DNA of 40,169 nt from Candidatus Chloroploca asiatica (lineage in GTDB: Bacteria; Chloroflexota; Chloroflexia; Chloroflexales; Chloroflexaceae). Within the stretch, counting starts at the first letter, position 1. Each line of letters starts with the position of its first letter. Below, piece by piece: positions 31,182 to 40,094 of the stretch. The stretch lies in contig NZ_LYXE01000116.1 in the NCBI RefSeq assembly GCF_002532075.1, forward strand, positions 1 to 40,169, in the 5' to 3' direction. Both the position numbers and the translations under genes were made by a program. The notes below the pieces were generated by a model. It ran no database searches and was not told where the DNA came from. It saw nothing but the letters and a program-made list of their open reading frames with translations.

Positions 31182-34100
31182 CTATTCTGCGATCACGCGT
31201 TCAGCCCCGATCACCCCTTTCAAGCTGTCAATGAGGCCAGAGGAGATCTGAATCGTGTGTTGTGATTGGAGAATGACCGTGCCGACGCCATTGGGCAGAT
31301 AGAGCGTCACGCGATCAGGGCCGATGCTCTCGCGCAGCACACTGTAGATGTTCTGCATACACCGTACATCGGCTTCGTCATTGCCCGTCCGCGGCAGATA
31401 GAGCCGCAAGGTGCGTCCCTGTGGTGCCGCAGGCGCTTCATGATACGTTCCGCCATTGCTGGCATTGCCATTCCCTTTGCCATTGCCGCGACTCTCACCA
31501 CCGTTCACCTTCACCTGTTGTTTGGCACGAATCGTGGTGATGGGCGTGGTGGGCGTGGTGCTCGGGGGCGGTGTTGGCGGCACTGGTGTTAGGGTGGTGA
31601 CGTTTGTTGTGCGTGCTGGCTCACGCATTGACCCTGTTGCCGTTGCCCCGGCCTCGGGCTCGACAAGCTCGCCAAACCCCTCAAGATCCATTTCGCTCGC
31701 GATCGGTGCAGGCGCTGGTTGGGCCGCCGCAACGACAGGCTCGACACTCTCGACGACGAGTTGGGTCACATCGCGGCGGTTATCAACCTTGGCGGTCAGC
31801 TTGACGGCCCCATCATCACACAGCAGATCGCCCGCTTTCGCCAGGGTGCGTGGGAAGGCCACCAGTTCGATGGTGCCGGTCAGATCTTCCAGATTCGCCA
31901 CGAGCATCGTGTCGCCTTTGCGCGTCGTGATCCGGCGTACCCCATTCAAGACGCCTACAAACGTCATCGTCGAGCCGATGCTTTCTTCACTGATATCGCT
32001 CAGACTGCTGACATCTGTTAGATCGACCCCTTCGAGCGCCCGCGCAACCGGATCTTCCGACACATTCAGCCCGAGCAATTCCTTTTCCCAGAGCAACTCC
32101 TCTTTCATTTCTGCCGGGTTTGGCGTTATGATCGGCATCGGCACGCGGGACACGTTGAGGCTCTGGGTGCCGCCGGTTGCCTCGCCAAACATATCAAAGA
32201 GGCTGCTCTGGCCCACGTCGCGGGCCTTCTGGGCTTCGGCCCCTGCGCTGATCGCCTGGTCGAGAATCGCAAGTTTCTGCCGTCGCGAACCAGGCATGCT
32301 ATCGAACGCACCACCCTTGATCAGACTCTCTAGGACACGCTTGTTGATCGCATGGCGATCAACGCGCCCACAGAGATCCTCCAGTGAGACGAAGGGGCCG
32401 TTGGCTTCACGTTCGGCAATAATCGCCTCGACGGGCCCATCGCCAACATTCTTGATGGCTGCGAGCCCGAACCTGATCCCGCGGTCAAACTGCACGCCTA
32501 CGGGCAACGTCCCGTTGAGTGCCTCGATCTCGAAGCCCTTCTGCGACGCGTTGACATCGGGTTGCAGCACCGCAACCCCCAGTCGCCGTGCCTCAAGTGC
32601 GCCCTTGGCGATATCCTCAATCGTCCCCCCCGCGCCAGTCAACACGGCCGCCATATATTCGACCGGATAGTTCACCTTGAGCCAACTGGTCTGATAGCTG
32701 AGCAATCCATAGAGCGTTGCGTGAGGTCGGTTAAACGAGTAGCCCGCAAAAGGCAGGATCAGTTCCCACAACTCGTCGGCAACCTGCTGGCTGATCCCCT
32801 TTTTGAGACAACCAGCCTTGAAGATGGCGCCATTCTCGGCCATTAGCGCCTTGTTCTTCTTGCTGATCGCCTTGATGACTACATACGCTTGCCCAAGCGT
32901 ATAATCGGCGACGGTTTGGAGCAGTTGCATAATCTGCTCTTGATAGACAATCACCCCATAGGTGTCTTCAAGGATCGGCTTGAGAATCGGATGTAGATAC
33001 TTGATCTGGCCTGGATTATTCTTATTCGCAATATAAAGGGGAATCTGCTCGAGTGGCCCGGGCCGATAGAGGGCCACCATCGCATAGAGATCCTCGACCC
33101 TGGTTGGCTTGAGTTGCATCAGGTAACGTGTCATGCCCGCAGACTCAAGCTGGAACACATTGCGTGTTTCGCCCCGCCCCAGACTCGCAAAAACGTTGGG
33201 ATCATCAAGGGGAATCTGATCTAGCCAGAGGCTCTGCCCGGTCGAGCGCTCGATATACTTCAACGCCTCGGCAACGATTGAGAGGTTGGTTAGCCCGAGG
33301 ATATCCATCTTGAGCAGACCCATTTTGGCAAGGGTCGATCCTTCAAAGGCGGCCATCACGGCCTGATCATCCTTGGTTGTCCGTTGGAGGGGCACAAGAT
33401 CCTCGAGCGGCGAGCGACTCACGACGAGCCCACAGGCATGTGTCCCGACCGAGCGCATCCGTCCTTCAACCTTCTTGGCCCAATCAATCAGATCCTTCAG
33501 ATGAGGCTGCGTCTCGTAGATCTGGCGCAACTCAGGCACGCGCTCGAGCGCCTGGGCAATCGTTGTGCCGACAGGTAGCGTTGGGATAAGCCGGGCAACC
33601 CGATCGACCTCACTCAGTTCGATGCCCAGCACCCGCCCCATATCACGCAGCGCCGCCTTGGCCCCGAGTGTACCATACGTGATGATCTGGGCTACATTTT
33701 CGCGCCCATACTTAGTGGCGATGTAATCAAGAATTTCGCCACGACGACTATCAGCAAAATCGGTATCAATATCGGGCATCTCGAGCCGTTCACGTGAAAG
33801 AAACCGCTCAAAAAGGAGCTTATTGGCAACCGGGTCAACATCCGTGATCTCAAGGGCATAGAGCACCAGCGAAGCCCCAGCCGAGCCACGCGGGAGACAG
33901 GGAATCCCCCGCGAACGCGCATACTTCACGTAATCCCAGACGATCAACATATAATCGGGGAACCCGGTGGCATTAATCACATCAAGCTCATCTTCGAGCC
34001 GGGCCATATAGTGCTCAGGCGGTGCGCCGTGAAAGCGCTTCATCAACCCTTCTTCACAGACGAGTTTCAGATACGACGACGCATCATGGCCTTCGGGCAG

Positions 34101-34982
34101 ATCAAACTGGGGCAACTGCACGCGGCCAAAGTCGAGCTTGAGATTGCACATCTCGGCAATGCGCCGGGTATTCTCGAGCGGGCCGGTACCATAGCGCTTG
34201 AAGCGCTCCCACATGGCCTCACCTGACATAATGTGATAGCTCTCGTCCATGGCAAAATCTTTGGCACAGAATTCCTGATAGGTCAGGTTCATCCCCATTG
34301 ACATCACCATATGTTGCGTCTTCACATCCTCAGGGCGCACAAAATGGGTATCACTGGTTGCGACCAGGGGAATGCCAAGTTCGTTGCCAATCCGCACCAG
34401 TTCGTCATTGATGCCCTCGAGTTCCGGGGTATTGTCGTGCAATTGAAGTTCAAGAAAATAGTTGTCTGGCCCAAGCAAATCGCGGTAATAGGCGGCCATC
34501 GCGATGGCCTGGTCGCGTTGCTGCGCCGTGAGTGCCTGAATGACTTCACCCGCAATGCACGACGACGTGACAATCAGACCTTCGTGGTGCTGCTCTAGTA
34601 ACTCGCGGTCGATGCGCGGGCGCGCAAAGATCCCTTTGCCCATGCCGTCAAGATGTGACCGAGTCGTCAAATGCACCAGGTTGCGATAGCCAACCTCGTT
34701 TTTCGCGAGCAGCAACAGATGGTAATAGTTCTTGCCGCCCTTGACCATCTGACTCGTCCGCGAACCAGGGGCCATATAGGCCTCGACGCCGATAATCGGC
34801 TTGATGCCGGCCTTTTTCGCCGCATCATAGAACTCCATCGCCCCATACATCACCCCGTGGTCTGTGAGGGCAATGCTATCCATCCCTAGCTCAACGGCAC
34901 GTTCGGCGATGGCCTTGGTTGAGGCGTATCCGTCAAGGAGGCTATATTCCGAGTGGACGTGGAGGTGTACAAAGTCTTTCAT
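31182..34982 (-). CDS. dnaE: DNA polymerase III subunit alpha
   Basis: This 1266-residue replicative polymerase starts with the PHP domain HLHVHSEYSLLDG (residues about 5-17). The catalytic palm has EMPDIDTDFADSRR (about residues 402-415, metal-binding aspartates), with the GSAGASLVLYAL finger region before it. The tau/beta-binding and helix-hairpin-helix parts follow, then an OB domain containing TTRKGDTMLVANLEDLTG. A Pro/Thr/Gly-rich linker precedes a C-terminal domain with TLRLYLPRTGNDE. ATG 34982 was chosen because MKDFVHLHVHSEYS is the family start. An upstream extension to 35063 is excluded. Confidence 0.97.
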   Translation of the reverse strand: MKDFVHLHVHSEYSLLDGYASTKAIAERAVELGMDSIALTDHGVMYGAMEFYDAAKKAGIKPIIGVEAYMAPGSRTSQMVKGGKNYYHLLLLAKNEVGYRNLVHLTTRSHLDGMGKGIFARPRIDRELLEQHHEGLIVTSSCIAGEVIQALTAQQRDQAIAMAAYYRDLLGPDNYFLELQLHDNTPELEGINDELVRIGNELGIPLVATSDTHFVRPEDVKTQHMVMSMGMNLTYQEFCAKDFAMDESYHIMSGEAMWERFKRYGTGPLENTRRIAEMCNLKLDFGRVQLPQFDLPEGHDASSYLKLVCEEGLMKRFHGAPPEHYMARLEDELDVINATGFPDYMLIVWDYVKYARSRGIPCLPRGSAGASLVLYALEITDVDPVANKLLFERFLSRERLEMPDIDTDFADSRRGEILDYIATKYGRENVAQIITYGTLGAKAALRDMGRVLGIELSEVDRVARLIPTLPVGTTIAQALERVPELRQIYETQPHLKDLIDWAKKVEGRMRSVGTHACGLVVSRSPLEDLVPLQRTTKDDQAVMAAFEGSTLAKMGLLKMDILGLTNLSIVAEALKYIERSTGQSLWLDQIPLDDPNVFASLGRGETRNVFQLESAGMTRYLMQLKPTRVEDLYAMVALYRPGPLEQIPLYIANKNNPGQIKYLHPILKPILEDTYGVIVYQEQIMQLLQTVADYTLGQAYVVIKAISKKNKALMAENGAIFKAGCLKKGISQQVADELWELILPFAGYSFNRPHATLYGLLSYQTSWLKVNYPVEYMAAVLTGAGGTIEDIAKGALEARRLGVAVLQPDVNASQKGFEIEALNGTLPVGVQFDRGIRFGLAAIKNVGDGPVEAIIAEREANGPFVSLEDLCGRVDRHAINKRVLESLIKGGAFDSMPGSRRQKLAILDQAISAGAEAQKARDVGQSSLFDMFGEATGGTQSLNVSRVPMPIITPNPAEMKEELLWEKELLGLNVSEDPVARALEGVDLTDVSSLSDISEESIGSTMTFVGVLNGVRRITTRKGDTMLVANLEDLTGTIELVAFPRTLAKAGDLLCDDGAVKLTAKVDNRRDVTQLVVESVEPVVAAAQPAPAPIASEMDLEGFGELVEPEAGATATGSMREPARTTNVTTLTPVPPTPPPSTTPTTPITTIRAKQQVKVNGGESRGNGKGNGNASNGGTYHEAPAAPQGRTLRLYLPRTGNDEADVRCMQNIYSVLRESIGPDRVTLYLPNGVGTVILQSQHTIQISSGLIDSLKGVIGAERVIAE

Positions 34983-35133
34983 GAAAAAGTCTTTACACTT
35001 GTAAAACCAGCAAACCCCACTGCTTATGCAAAAAACGAATGTTTTCCACAGCCTTGCTGTCAATTTAGCGCACCATAACGCGCTTTTTAGACATAACGTA
35101 GAGTGGGTGCGGGTCAGACGATTGCTGGTTTCT

Positions 35134-35142
35134 ATTATAACA
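35134..35142 (-). promoter_or_regulatory. Possible extended -10 promoter of dnaE
   Basis: TGTTATAAT on the minus strand is an extended -10 with a perfect TATAAT, but the -35 is weak (GCCACA at 17 bp). A CACAGGGC...GCTCTGTG hairpin overlaps that region. It would give a leader of about 145 nt. Confidence 0.45.
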
Positions 35143-35183
35143 CAGGGCTCTGGCTCTGTGGCTAGTGTAAAGGGTACAAAGCG

Positions 35184-35224
35184 ATCAGTCGCCTCGTATG
35201 AGCTGCTCTTACGAGGCGACTGAT
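35184..35224 (-). terminator. Hairpin after ssb
   Basis: 15-bp perfect arms (35184-35198 with 35210-35224) enclose an 11-nt loop 26 bases beyond the ssb stop. No long U-tract follows on the minus strand. Confidence 0.6.
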
Positions 35225-35250
35225 GGGTCGTGCGGGCGCATCAAGACGCC

Positions 35251-35676
35251 TTAAAACGGCACGTCTTCGTCGTGGACTGGGGCTTCCACATCTTCGACTT
35301 CGGCAACCGCTTCGCTTGGCAGTCCCGGACGAGCATCAAGAAAGAGGACATTCTCAGCGCGAACAAGAGTTCGTGAGCGTGTCTGCCCACTTGCTTTGTC
35401 GGTCCACGCGTCGGTGCGCAACGCCCCGTTGACCCGCACCCGACTCCCCTTGTGCAGATAGCTGTTGCACAATTCGGCCAGTTTGCCCCAGGCCTCGACA
35501 CTCGTCCAATCCGTCTCAAATTCACGCCGCCCCTCGGTATCAAGGTTGGTAAACCGCTTCGTCGCGACTCTTAAACGACAGACCGCCGCACCATTGGCTA
35601 GAAAACGTAACTCGGGATCGGCTCCTAGCCAGCCGAGCAACTCTACGCAATTGACGGTTCCCTTCACCGGACCCAT
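35251..35676 (-). CDS. ssb: Single-stranded DNA-binding protein
   Basis: This 141-residue SSB has the OB fold with NCVELLGWLGADPELRF, RLRVATKRFTN and WTSVEAWGKLAELC. The acidic C-terminal tip DEDVPF recruits repair and replication partners. The protein is shorter than many SSBs because the linker is brief. ATG 35676 has AGAGGGCAGG upstream. It lies upstream of dnaE on the same strand, separated by 268 bases with a hairpin, so it is probably a separate transcript. A SsbB-like specialised role cannot be excluded. Confidence 0.92.
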   Translation of the reverse strand: MGPVKGTVNCVELLGWLGADPELRFLANGAAVCRLRVATKRFTNLDTEGRREFETDWTSVEAWGKLAELCNSYLHKGSRVRVNGALRTDAWTDKASGQTRSRTLVRAENVLFLDARPGLPSEAVAEVEDVEAPVHDEDVPF

Positions 35677-36113
35677 ACCTGCCCTCTTTCTTACTTGTGC
35701 GCCCGCCTCTCCTCTACAGGGTATGCGCTGCGCTCTCCTGATACGCTCGCTATGTATACCGCCGCACGACCCCCAAAGATACGGCCCTTCCTGGAAGCGT
35801 GTCTTTTGCCAAATTCGTTAGGGTTGCCGTCCATCCAGATTGTCTCTAAGACAGGTATACTAATAAAGACTGGTATACTCTTATCGTCTTTGAGCAATGC
35901 ATCCACTCGACCCCGTGCAGGCAGTCGTCGCAAAACCGAGCCGAGCGCTTATTTCGTTTGTGAACGATGTTTCCCGGGTTGTGTAACCCTGAGCGCAGCG
36001 AAGGGTCCAGGCGTCCCAATGGCAGAGATACTCCGCTGCGCTTGGCATAACAAGGTCGTGAGCAGCGCAGAAGATGTAGCTCTCACACTAATGTAGATAC
36101 GATAGCAAGACGC
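35677..36113. other. Divergent intergenic region with 14-bp direct repeats
   Basis: AAGACAGGTATACT (35848-35861) and AAGACTGGTATACT (35866-35879) differ at one base, and their starts are 18 bp apart, so they lie on nearly one face of the helix over two turns. They may be an operator or tandem -10 elements. A dispersed repeat with CTGAGCGCAGCGAAGGG lies at about 35985-36055. No gene is seen. Confidence 0.6.
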
Positions 36114-39100
36114 ATGGGCGACTCTCTTCAAGCAGCTTCCGCCGACAAACTGGCAACGATCCTCGAGTTGAGCCAGCTTGTCTGCTCTTCACTCGATCTG
36201 GCAGTGGTCTTTGAACGCATTCTGACGGCGGTGCGTGATTTGAGCCATGCCGAGATTATTTCGATCATGCTGCTTGACGATCAAGGTGAACAGCTCGAGA
36301 TTGTCGCTTCCTATGGCCTTGATCCTGCCCAGTTCGAGCACTACCGTTTTCGCCTTGGTGAAGGTATTGCCGGTTGGGTTGCCCGCTATGGCGAGCCGGT
36401 GCATACCGCTAGCCCTGGAAGCGATGTGCGGTTTCTGCCGCGAGCAACACCCCATGCCTCAACCCTCTTTGTCTTGCCCTTGCGCGTACGTGACCGCGTC
36501 CTCGGCGTGATTAATATGGTCAAACAGACTGATGGGGTCTTGTTTCATCCCGAGATTGTGCAGATGGTGGCGATCTTTGCCGACTATGCTGCGATTGCGA
36601 TTGATAACGCGGCAGCCGCAGCCGCGCTGCGTTATGCCGCTACCCGCGAGCGCCTCTCGCACCTCGTCTCGCAGGCTCCTCGTCAGTCGGGCGTTGTCAA
36701 TGCGGTCGTTGAACGCCTGCTCGATGAACTGATCACCACGCTCGAGGTACAAGCGGGTCTCTTTGTCGCGAACAGTGACCAGTCGGGCTATCGCTTGCTC
36801 GCAGCCTCCTCTGGGTTTACCCAGGATGTGACCGCGTGGACGCCAGCCCATCCTGAGTTTGCTTGTACCGAAATCAACCGGGGGGCCAGTTCCGCCTTAC
36901 AGCTTCGCCTTGATGTCGAAGCTGCGCCCGTCGGCTGGCTTCTGATCTGTCCACCCGGAATGAACTATATGTGGCAGCGTGGTGAAGTCGAACTCGCTCG
37001 TTTTGCCGCTGATCAGATGGCGCTCTTGCTTGCCAATGACCAGTTGTTCCAGCAAGAACAGCAGAATCGTGCCCTCATTCGTACCCTCAATCAGTTGGCG
37101 GCAGCTTCCCATGCCATGGTTGGGCGTGCAACGCTGCTCGATTTTATCCTGGAACAACTCCAGGGCTTGATTGCTTACGATTCGAGTGGCATTTTCCTCT
37201 TTCACGATGATGACTATGCTCGGATGGAAGCCGGACGAGGGTTTCATCGTGCTGCCCCTGGCCTTGTGCTCTATATGGGGCCTGGTTCACTTACATGGGA
37301 TGTCCGCCAGCAACGCCAGGCTCGCTATGTCCCCAATGTCCAGGAGTTGACCGGATGGCAGCCAGTGCTTGATAGCGACCTTGTTCGCGCTTGGATCGGC
37401 ATCCCTCTGATTGTCCACGATACGGTGATTGGCATTCTGACGATTGATAAATGGACGCCGGGCGCTTTCAGTGCTGCTGATGTGCAGGTGGCGCAACTCT
37501 TTGCTGACCACGTGGTTGTGGCAATCAACAATCAACGCCTGTTGTATGATGCCCAGACGCGTGCTAGTCAGTTGCAGTTACTGCACCAGACAACCATGCG
37601 GATGGGGACGTATCGTGCCTTGCCACCTCTGTTTGATGATGTCGCCCGCCTCTTGCATCGCACGTTTGGGTACTATCAGGTGCTGTTGGCAACCCTCGAA
37701 GGGGAGACTTTGGTGTTCCATGTGGCGTATGGTGTCATCAATGATCCTCGGATCCTCTATCCCGAACAACGTGCGAGTTATCATGAGGGTCTGCTTGGCT
37801 GGACTGCCCGTACGGGTGAAACGCTCCTGCTCAATGATGTTCGGGTCGATCCGCGCTATCAACAGCATCCTCGTTTGCCCAGGCTCGCTGCCTCACTGGT
37901 GGTGGCGTTGAAACGGGACACCCGCATCCTCGGGATTATTGCCGTTGCTAGTGATCAGACCGGTGCGTTTAGTCAGCACGATCTCTATCTGCTCGAAGCC
38001 CTGGCTGCGCAGACGGTGATGGTGCTCGAACAGTTGCGTCAGGATCAAGAGTTGCGGGATGTGGAAGATCGTATCGCCCAGAGCGAACGCTTGCGTGCCC
38101 TTGGTGAATTGGCAAGTGGAGTTGCGCACGATTTCAATAATTTGCTCGCCAGCATCCTTGGTCATATCCAGCTCTTGCTTGATGCGTCGCTCAGCGCCGA
38201 GGTTGCTGATGAGTTGCGTATTGTTGAACGCTCAGCCCTCGATGGCGCTGCTGCCGTCCGTCGCTTGCACAACTTTGCCCAGACGAATCGCGTTTTGCCC
38301 CACGAGATGGTCGATCTTGCTGAACTGGTTGAAGAGAGCCTCGCCATGACCCGACCTGTCTGGCGTGAGGCACCTCAGCGCCGTGGCATTCTGATCACGG
38401 TCATAACTGATCTCCAGCCTGTGCCTCCCTTCGCAGGTGATGCTCCCGCGCTCCGTGAAATGATCACGAATCTACTCTTGAATGCTGTGGATGCGATGCC
38501 ATCGGGTGGTCAACTGACCCTGCATACCGCGCTTGTGCCCGCGTCGGCAAGCCCCCTGCGGCAAGCATCAGCGCTCATTCAACTGAGCGATACCGGGGTT
38601 GGTATGAGCCAGGAAGTTCAGGCGCGTATGTTTGATCCTTTTTATACAACGAAAGGGTCAGCTGGTACCGGGATGGGCCTGGCGATGGTCTATGGTATTG
38701 TTCAGCAACACCTTGGTCAGATTGTTGCCTCAAGTGAACTCGGTGTCGGCAGTACGTTCAAGGTCTATATGCCTATCCGTTCGGTTCCTCAGGTTGAGGT
38801 AAGAGCGCCTACACCATCGCAACCCCCTCTTGCCCAGGCCAGGCGCCTTCTTGTTGTCGAAGATGATCCGCCGGTGCGACGGGTGCTGGTGCGTCAGATC
38901 CAGCGCCTCGGTTATCATGTCACGGAAGCCGCAGATGGTGCGACGGCCCTTGCCTTGCTGACGGCACATCACTTTGAGTTGCTCTGTACTGACCTCGGGA
39001 TGCCTGGCCTCTCGGGATGGGAACTGATTGATCGTGTGCGCATGCACTACCCTGATCTAAAGCTTGTGTTGATCTCGGGGTGGGGCGATCAACTTGATCC

Positions 39101-39197
39101 CGCCGAAGCACGGGCCCATGGCGTTGATGCGATCCTTGCCAAACCCTTCGAATTTACCAGTTTGCAGCGTGTTTTGTATAGCTTGCTTGACCAATGA
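36114..39197 (+). CDS. GAF-domain hybrid sensor histidine kinase
   Basis: This 1027-residue soluble protein has four GAF or GAF-like sensor regions at roughly 25-165, 190-305, 330-475 and 490-640. The dimerisation/phosphoacceptor domain has GELASGVAHDFNNLL (His672). The ATPase domain has EMITNLLLNAVDAMPSGG (N box), LSDTGVGMS (G1) and GSAGTGMGLAMVYG (G2). A C-terminal receiver domain (about 912-1027) has phosphoacceptor Asp960 in CTDLGMPG, the acidic pair VVEDD and a conserved Lys in LAKPFE. No membrane segment is present, so it senses a cytoplasmic signal. The output partner is not adjacent. ATG 36114 lacks a strong ribosome-binding site. Confidence 0.9.
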   Translation: MGDSLQAASADKLATILELSQLVCSSLDLAVVFERILTAVRDLSHAEIISIMLLDDQGEQLEIVASYGLDPAQFEHYRFRLGEGIAGWVARYGEPVHTASPGSDVRFLPRATPHASTLFVLPLRVRDRVLGVINMVKQTDGVLFHPEIVQMVAIFADYAAIAIDNAAAAAALRYAATRERLSHLVSQAPRQSGVVNAVVERLLDELITTLEVQAGLFVANSDQSGYRLLAASSGFTQDVTAWTPAHPEFACTEINRGASSALQLRLDVEAAPVGWLLICPPGMNYMWQRGEVELARFAADQMALLLANDQLFQQEQQNRALIRTLNQLAAASHAMVGRATLLDFILEQLQGLIAYDSSGIFLFHDDDYARMEAGRGFHRAAPGLVLYMGPGSLTWDVRQQRQARYVPNVQELTGWQPVLDSDLVRAWIGIPLIVHDTVIGILTIDKWTPGAFSAADVQVAQLFADHVVVAINNQRLLYDAQTRASQLQLLHQTTMRMGTYRALPPLFDDVARLLHRTFGYYQVLLATLEGETLVFHVAYGVINDPRILYPEQRASYHEGLLGWTARTGETLLLNDVRVDPRYQQHPRLPRLAASLVVALKRDTRILGIIAVASDQTGAFSQHDLYLLEALAAQTVMVLEQLRQDQELRDVEDRIAQSERLRALGELASGVAHDFNNLLASILGHIQLLLDASLSAEVADELRIVERSALDGAAAVRRLHNFAQTNRVLPHEMVDLAELVEESLAMTRPVWREAPQRRGILITVITDLQPVPPFAGDAPALREMITNLLLNAVDAMPSGGQLTLHTALVPASASPLRQASALIQLSDTGVGMSQEVQARMFDPFYTTKGSAGTGMGLAMVYGIVQQHLGQIVASSELGVGSTFKVYMPIRSVPQVEVRAPTPSQPPLAQARRLLVVEDDPPVRRVLVRQIQRLGYHVTEAADGATALALLTAHHFELLCTDLGMPGLSGWELIDRVRMHYPDLKLVLISGWGDQLDPAEARAHGVDAILAKPFEFTSLQRVLYSLLDQ

Positions 39198-39787
39198 AAG
39201 AACAACCGTTGCCCTCATCAACCCGATCGGTTTCACCGTGGCCGATCCGCCAGCGTCAGATTCGTCGCCAGATCGTCTATCTCTGGTGGACATTGGTGTT
39301 GATCGTGAGTCTTATGCTCGCGAGTGGCATGCTGGCGGTGACCCTCCAAGCCTCACGTGATGATACGCGACGCACCGATCTTGCCCTGGTGGTGATACCT
39401 GTCGTGCCCTCACAGGCGATGATTGATCATACCCTTGATCTCTATCGCCGCGGTCTTGTCCCCCAGATGCTACTCGTCGGCGAGGGTAGTGATGGCCTGC
39501 GTGCACGCCTTGTTGAACAGGGCCTCAGTGAAGAACGCATTGTGCTGCTGTCGACCTCTCATCACGTGCCTGCCGACCTACAACTCGCCGGACAGAGTGC
39601 CCGTACCCAGGGCAGCCAGACCGTGCTTGTCGTTGCTGAACCTGCAGATATGTTGACCGCACTCAAAATTATGCGTGATCAGGATCTCCGTGCGTATAGT
39701 TCACCTGTCCGCGAGTCAACCCTCGATCTCGGGACGTTATTCCGCGCTACGATGCGCTATTGGTCCTATGTGCTTGCCCTGTCTTGA
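39194..39787 (+). CDS. YdcF/ElyC-like (DUF218) membrane protein
   Basis: This 197-residue protein has a basic N-terminus, one membrane helix (about 28-50, IVYLWWTLVLIVSLMLASGM) and a Rossmann-like domain outside. The pattern DLALVVIPVVPSQAMIDHTLDLYRRGLVPQMLLVGEG fits the DUF218 fold (hydrophobic strand, helix, LL-xG). However, the usual VLG-G motif after the first strand is altered to VVIPVVPS. It overlaps the kinase gene by 4 bases (ATGA), so the two are co-translated. A role in envelope metabolism is inferred from the family only. Confidence 0.6.
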   Translation: MKEQPLPSSTRSVSPWPIRQRQIRRQIVYLWWTLVLIVSLMLASGMLAVTLQASRDDTRRTDLALVVIPVVPSQAMIDHTLDLYRRGLVPQMLLVGEGSDGLRARLVEQGLSEERIVLLSTSHHVPADLQLAGQSARTQGSQTVLVVAEPADMLTALKIMRDQDLRAYSSPVRESTLDLGTLFRATMRYWSYVLALS

Positions 39788-39814
39788 GGCTGAAAATTCG
39801 TGATCAAACACCGC

Positions 39815-39843
39815 TTGACAAAATCTAAACCGGGTGCTATACT
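39815..39843 (+). promoter_or_regulatory. rRNA operon promoter
   Basis: TTGACA (39815-39820), 17 bp, TATACT (39838-39843), followed by an AC-rich start region near 39850. No second promoter was recognised before the 16S gene. Confidence 0.85.
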
Positions 39844-39851
39844 CCTCAACG

Positions 39852-39890
39852 TGTTCAGCGGTTTCACCTCTGACGAGGTAAACCAGAACA
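39852..39890 (+). other. Hairpin at the start of the rRNA leader
   Basis: TGTTC...GAACA encloses GGTTTCACCTC-TGAC-GAGGTAAACC, a long interrupted stem starting within a few bases of the predicted transcription start. Confidence 0.6.
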
Positions 39891-39946
39891 AGTGAGAGTA
39901 GTTCGAGGCCGCAAAGCGAACCGCGCCGACAAAGTCGGAGACGTCG

Positions 39947-39981
39947 CCAGGCCGGAGGGGAAACCCGCCGCCTGGTTTTTT
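39947..39981 (+). terminator. Terminator-like hairpin within the rRNA leader
   Basis: CCAGGC...GCCTGG closes an inner GGG-GAAA-CCC tetraloop stem with one bulge, and is followed directly by six T residues (39976-39981). It lies between the rRNA promoter and 16S. GTGAGAG (39892-39898) and CTCTCAC (39993-39999) can pair around the whole segment. A CCGAC-AAA-GTCGG hairpin lies just before it (39927-39939). No antitermination boxA was recognised. Confidence 0.7.
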
Positions 39982-40094
39982 GTCGCCAAGACCTCTCACA
40001 ATGCACCTTAGCAACTAAACAGTGACAGCATAAAGTAATGGTTTCACGTTTATTCAGTGGCGTAGACCTGACCGTAAGGTCAGAGCTTCACCAT

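Noticed and set aside
34983-35063. Extended dnaE N-terminus
   Set aside because: The polymerase family begins with the PHP motif just after ATG 34982, and the extra residues are unlike the family.
39892-39999. c-di-GMP, ZTP, THF or fluoride riboswitch in the rRNA leader
   Set aside because: Some short words are similar (GCAAAGC, CCGCCTGG, GAGAGTAG), but the required order of conserved segments is absent.
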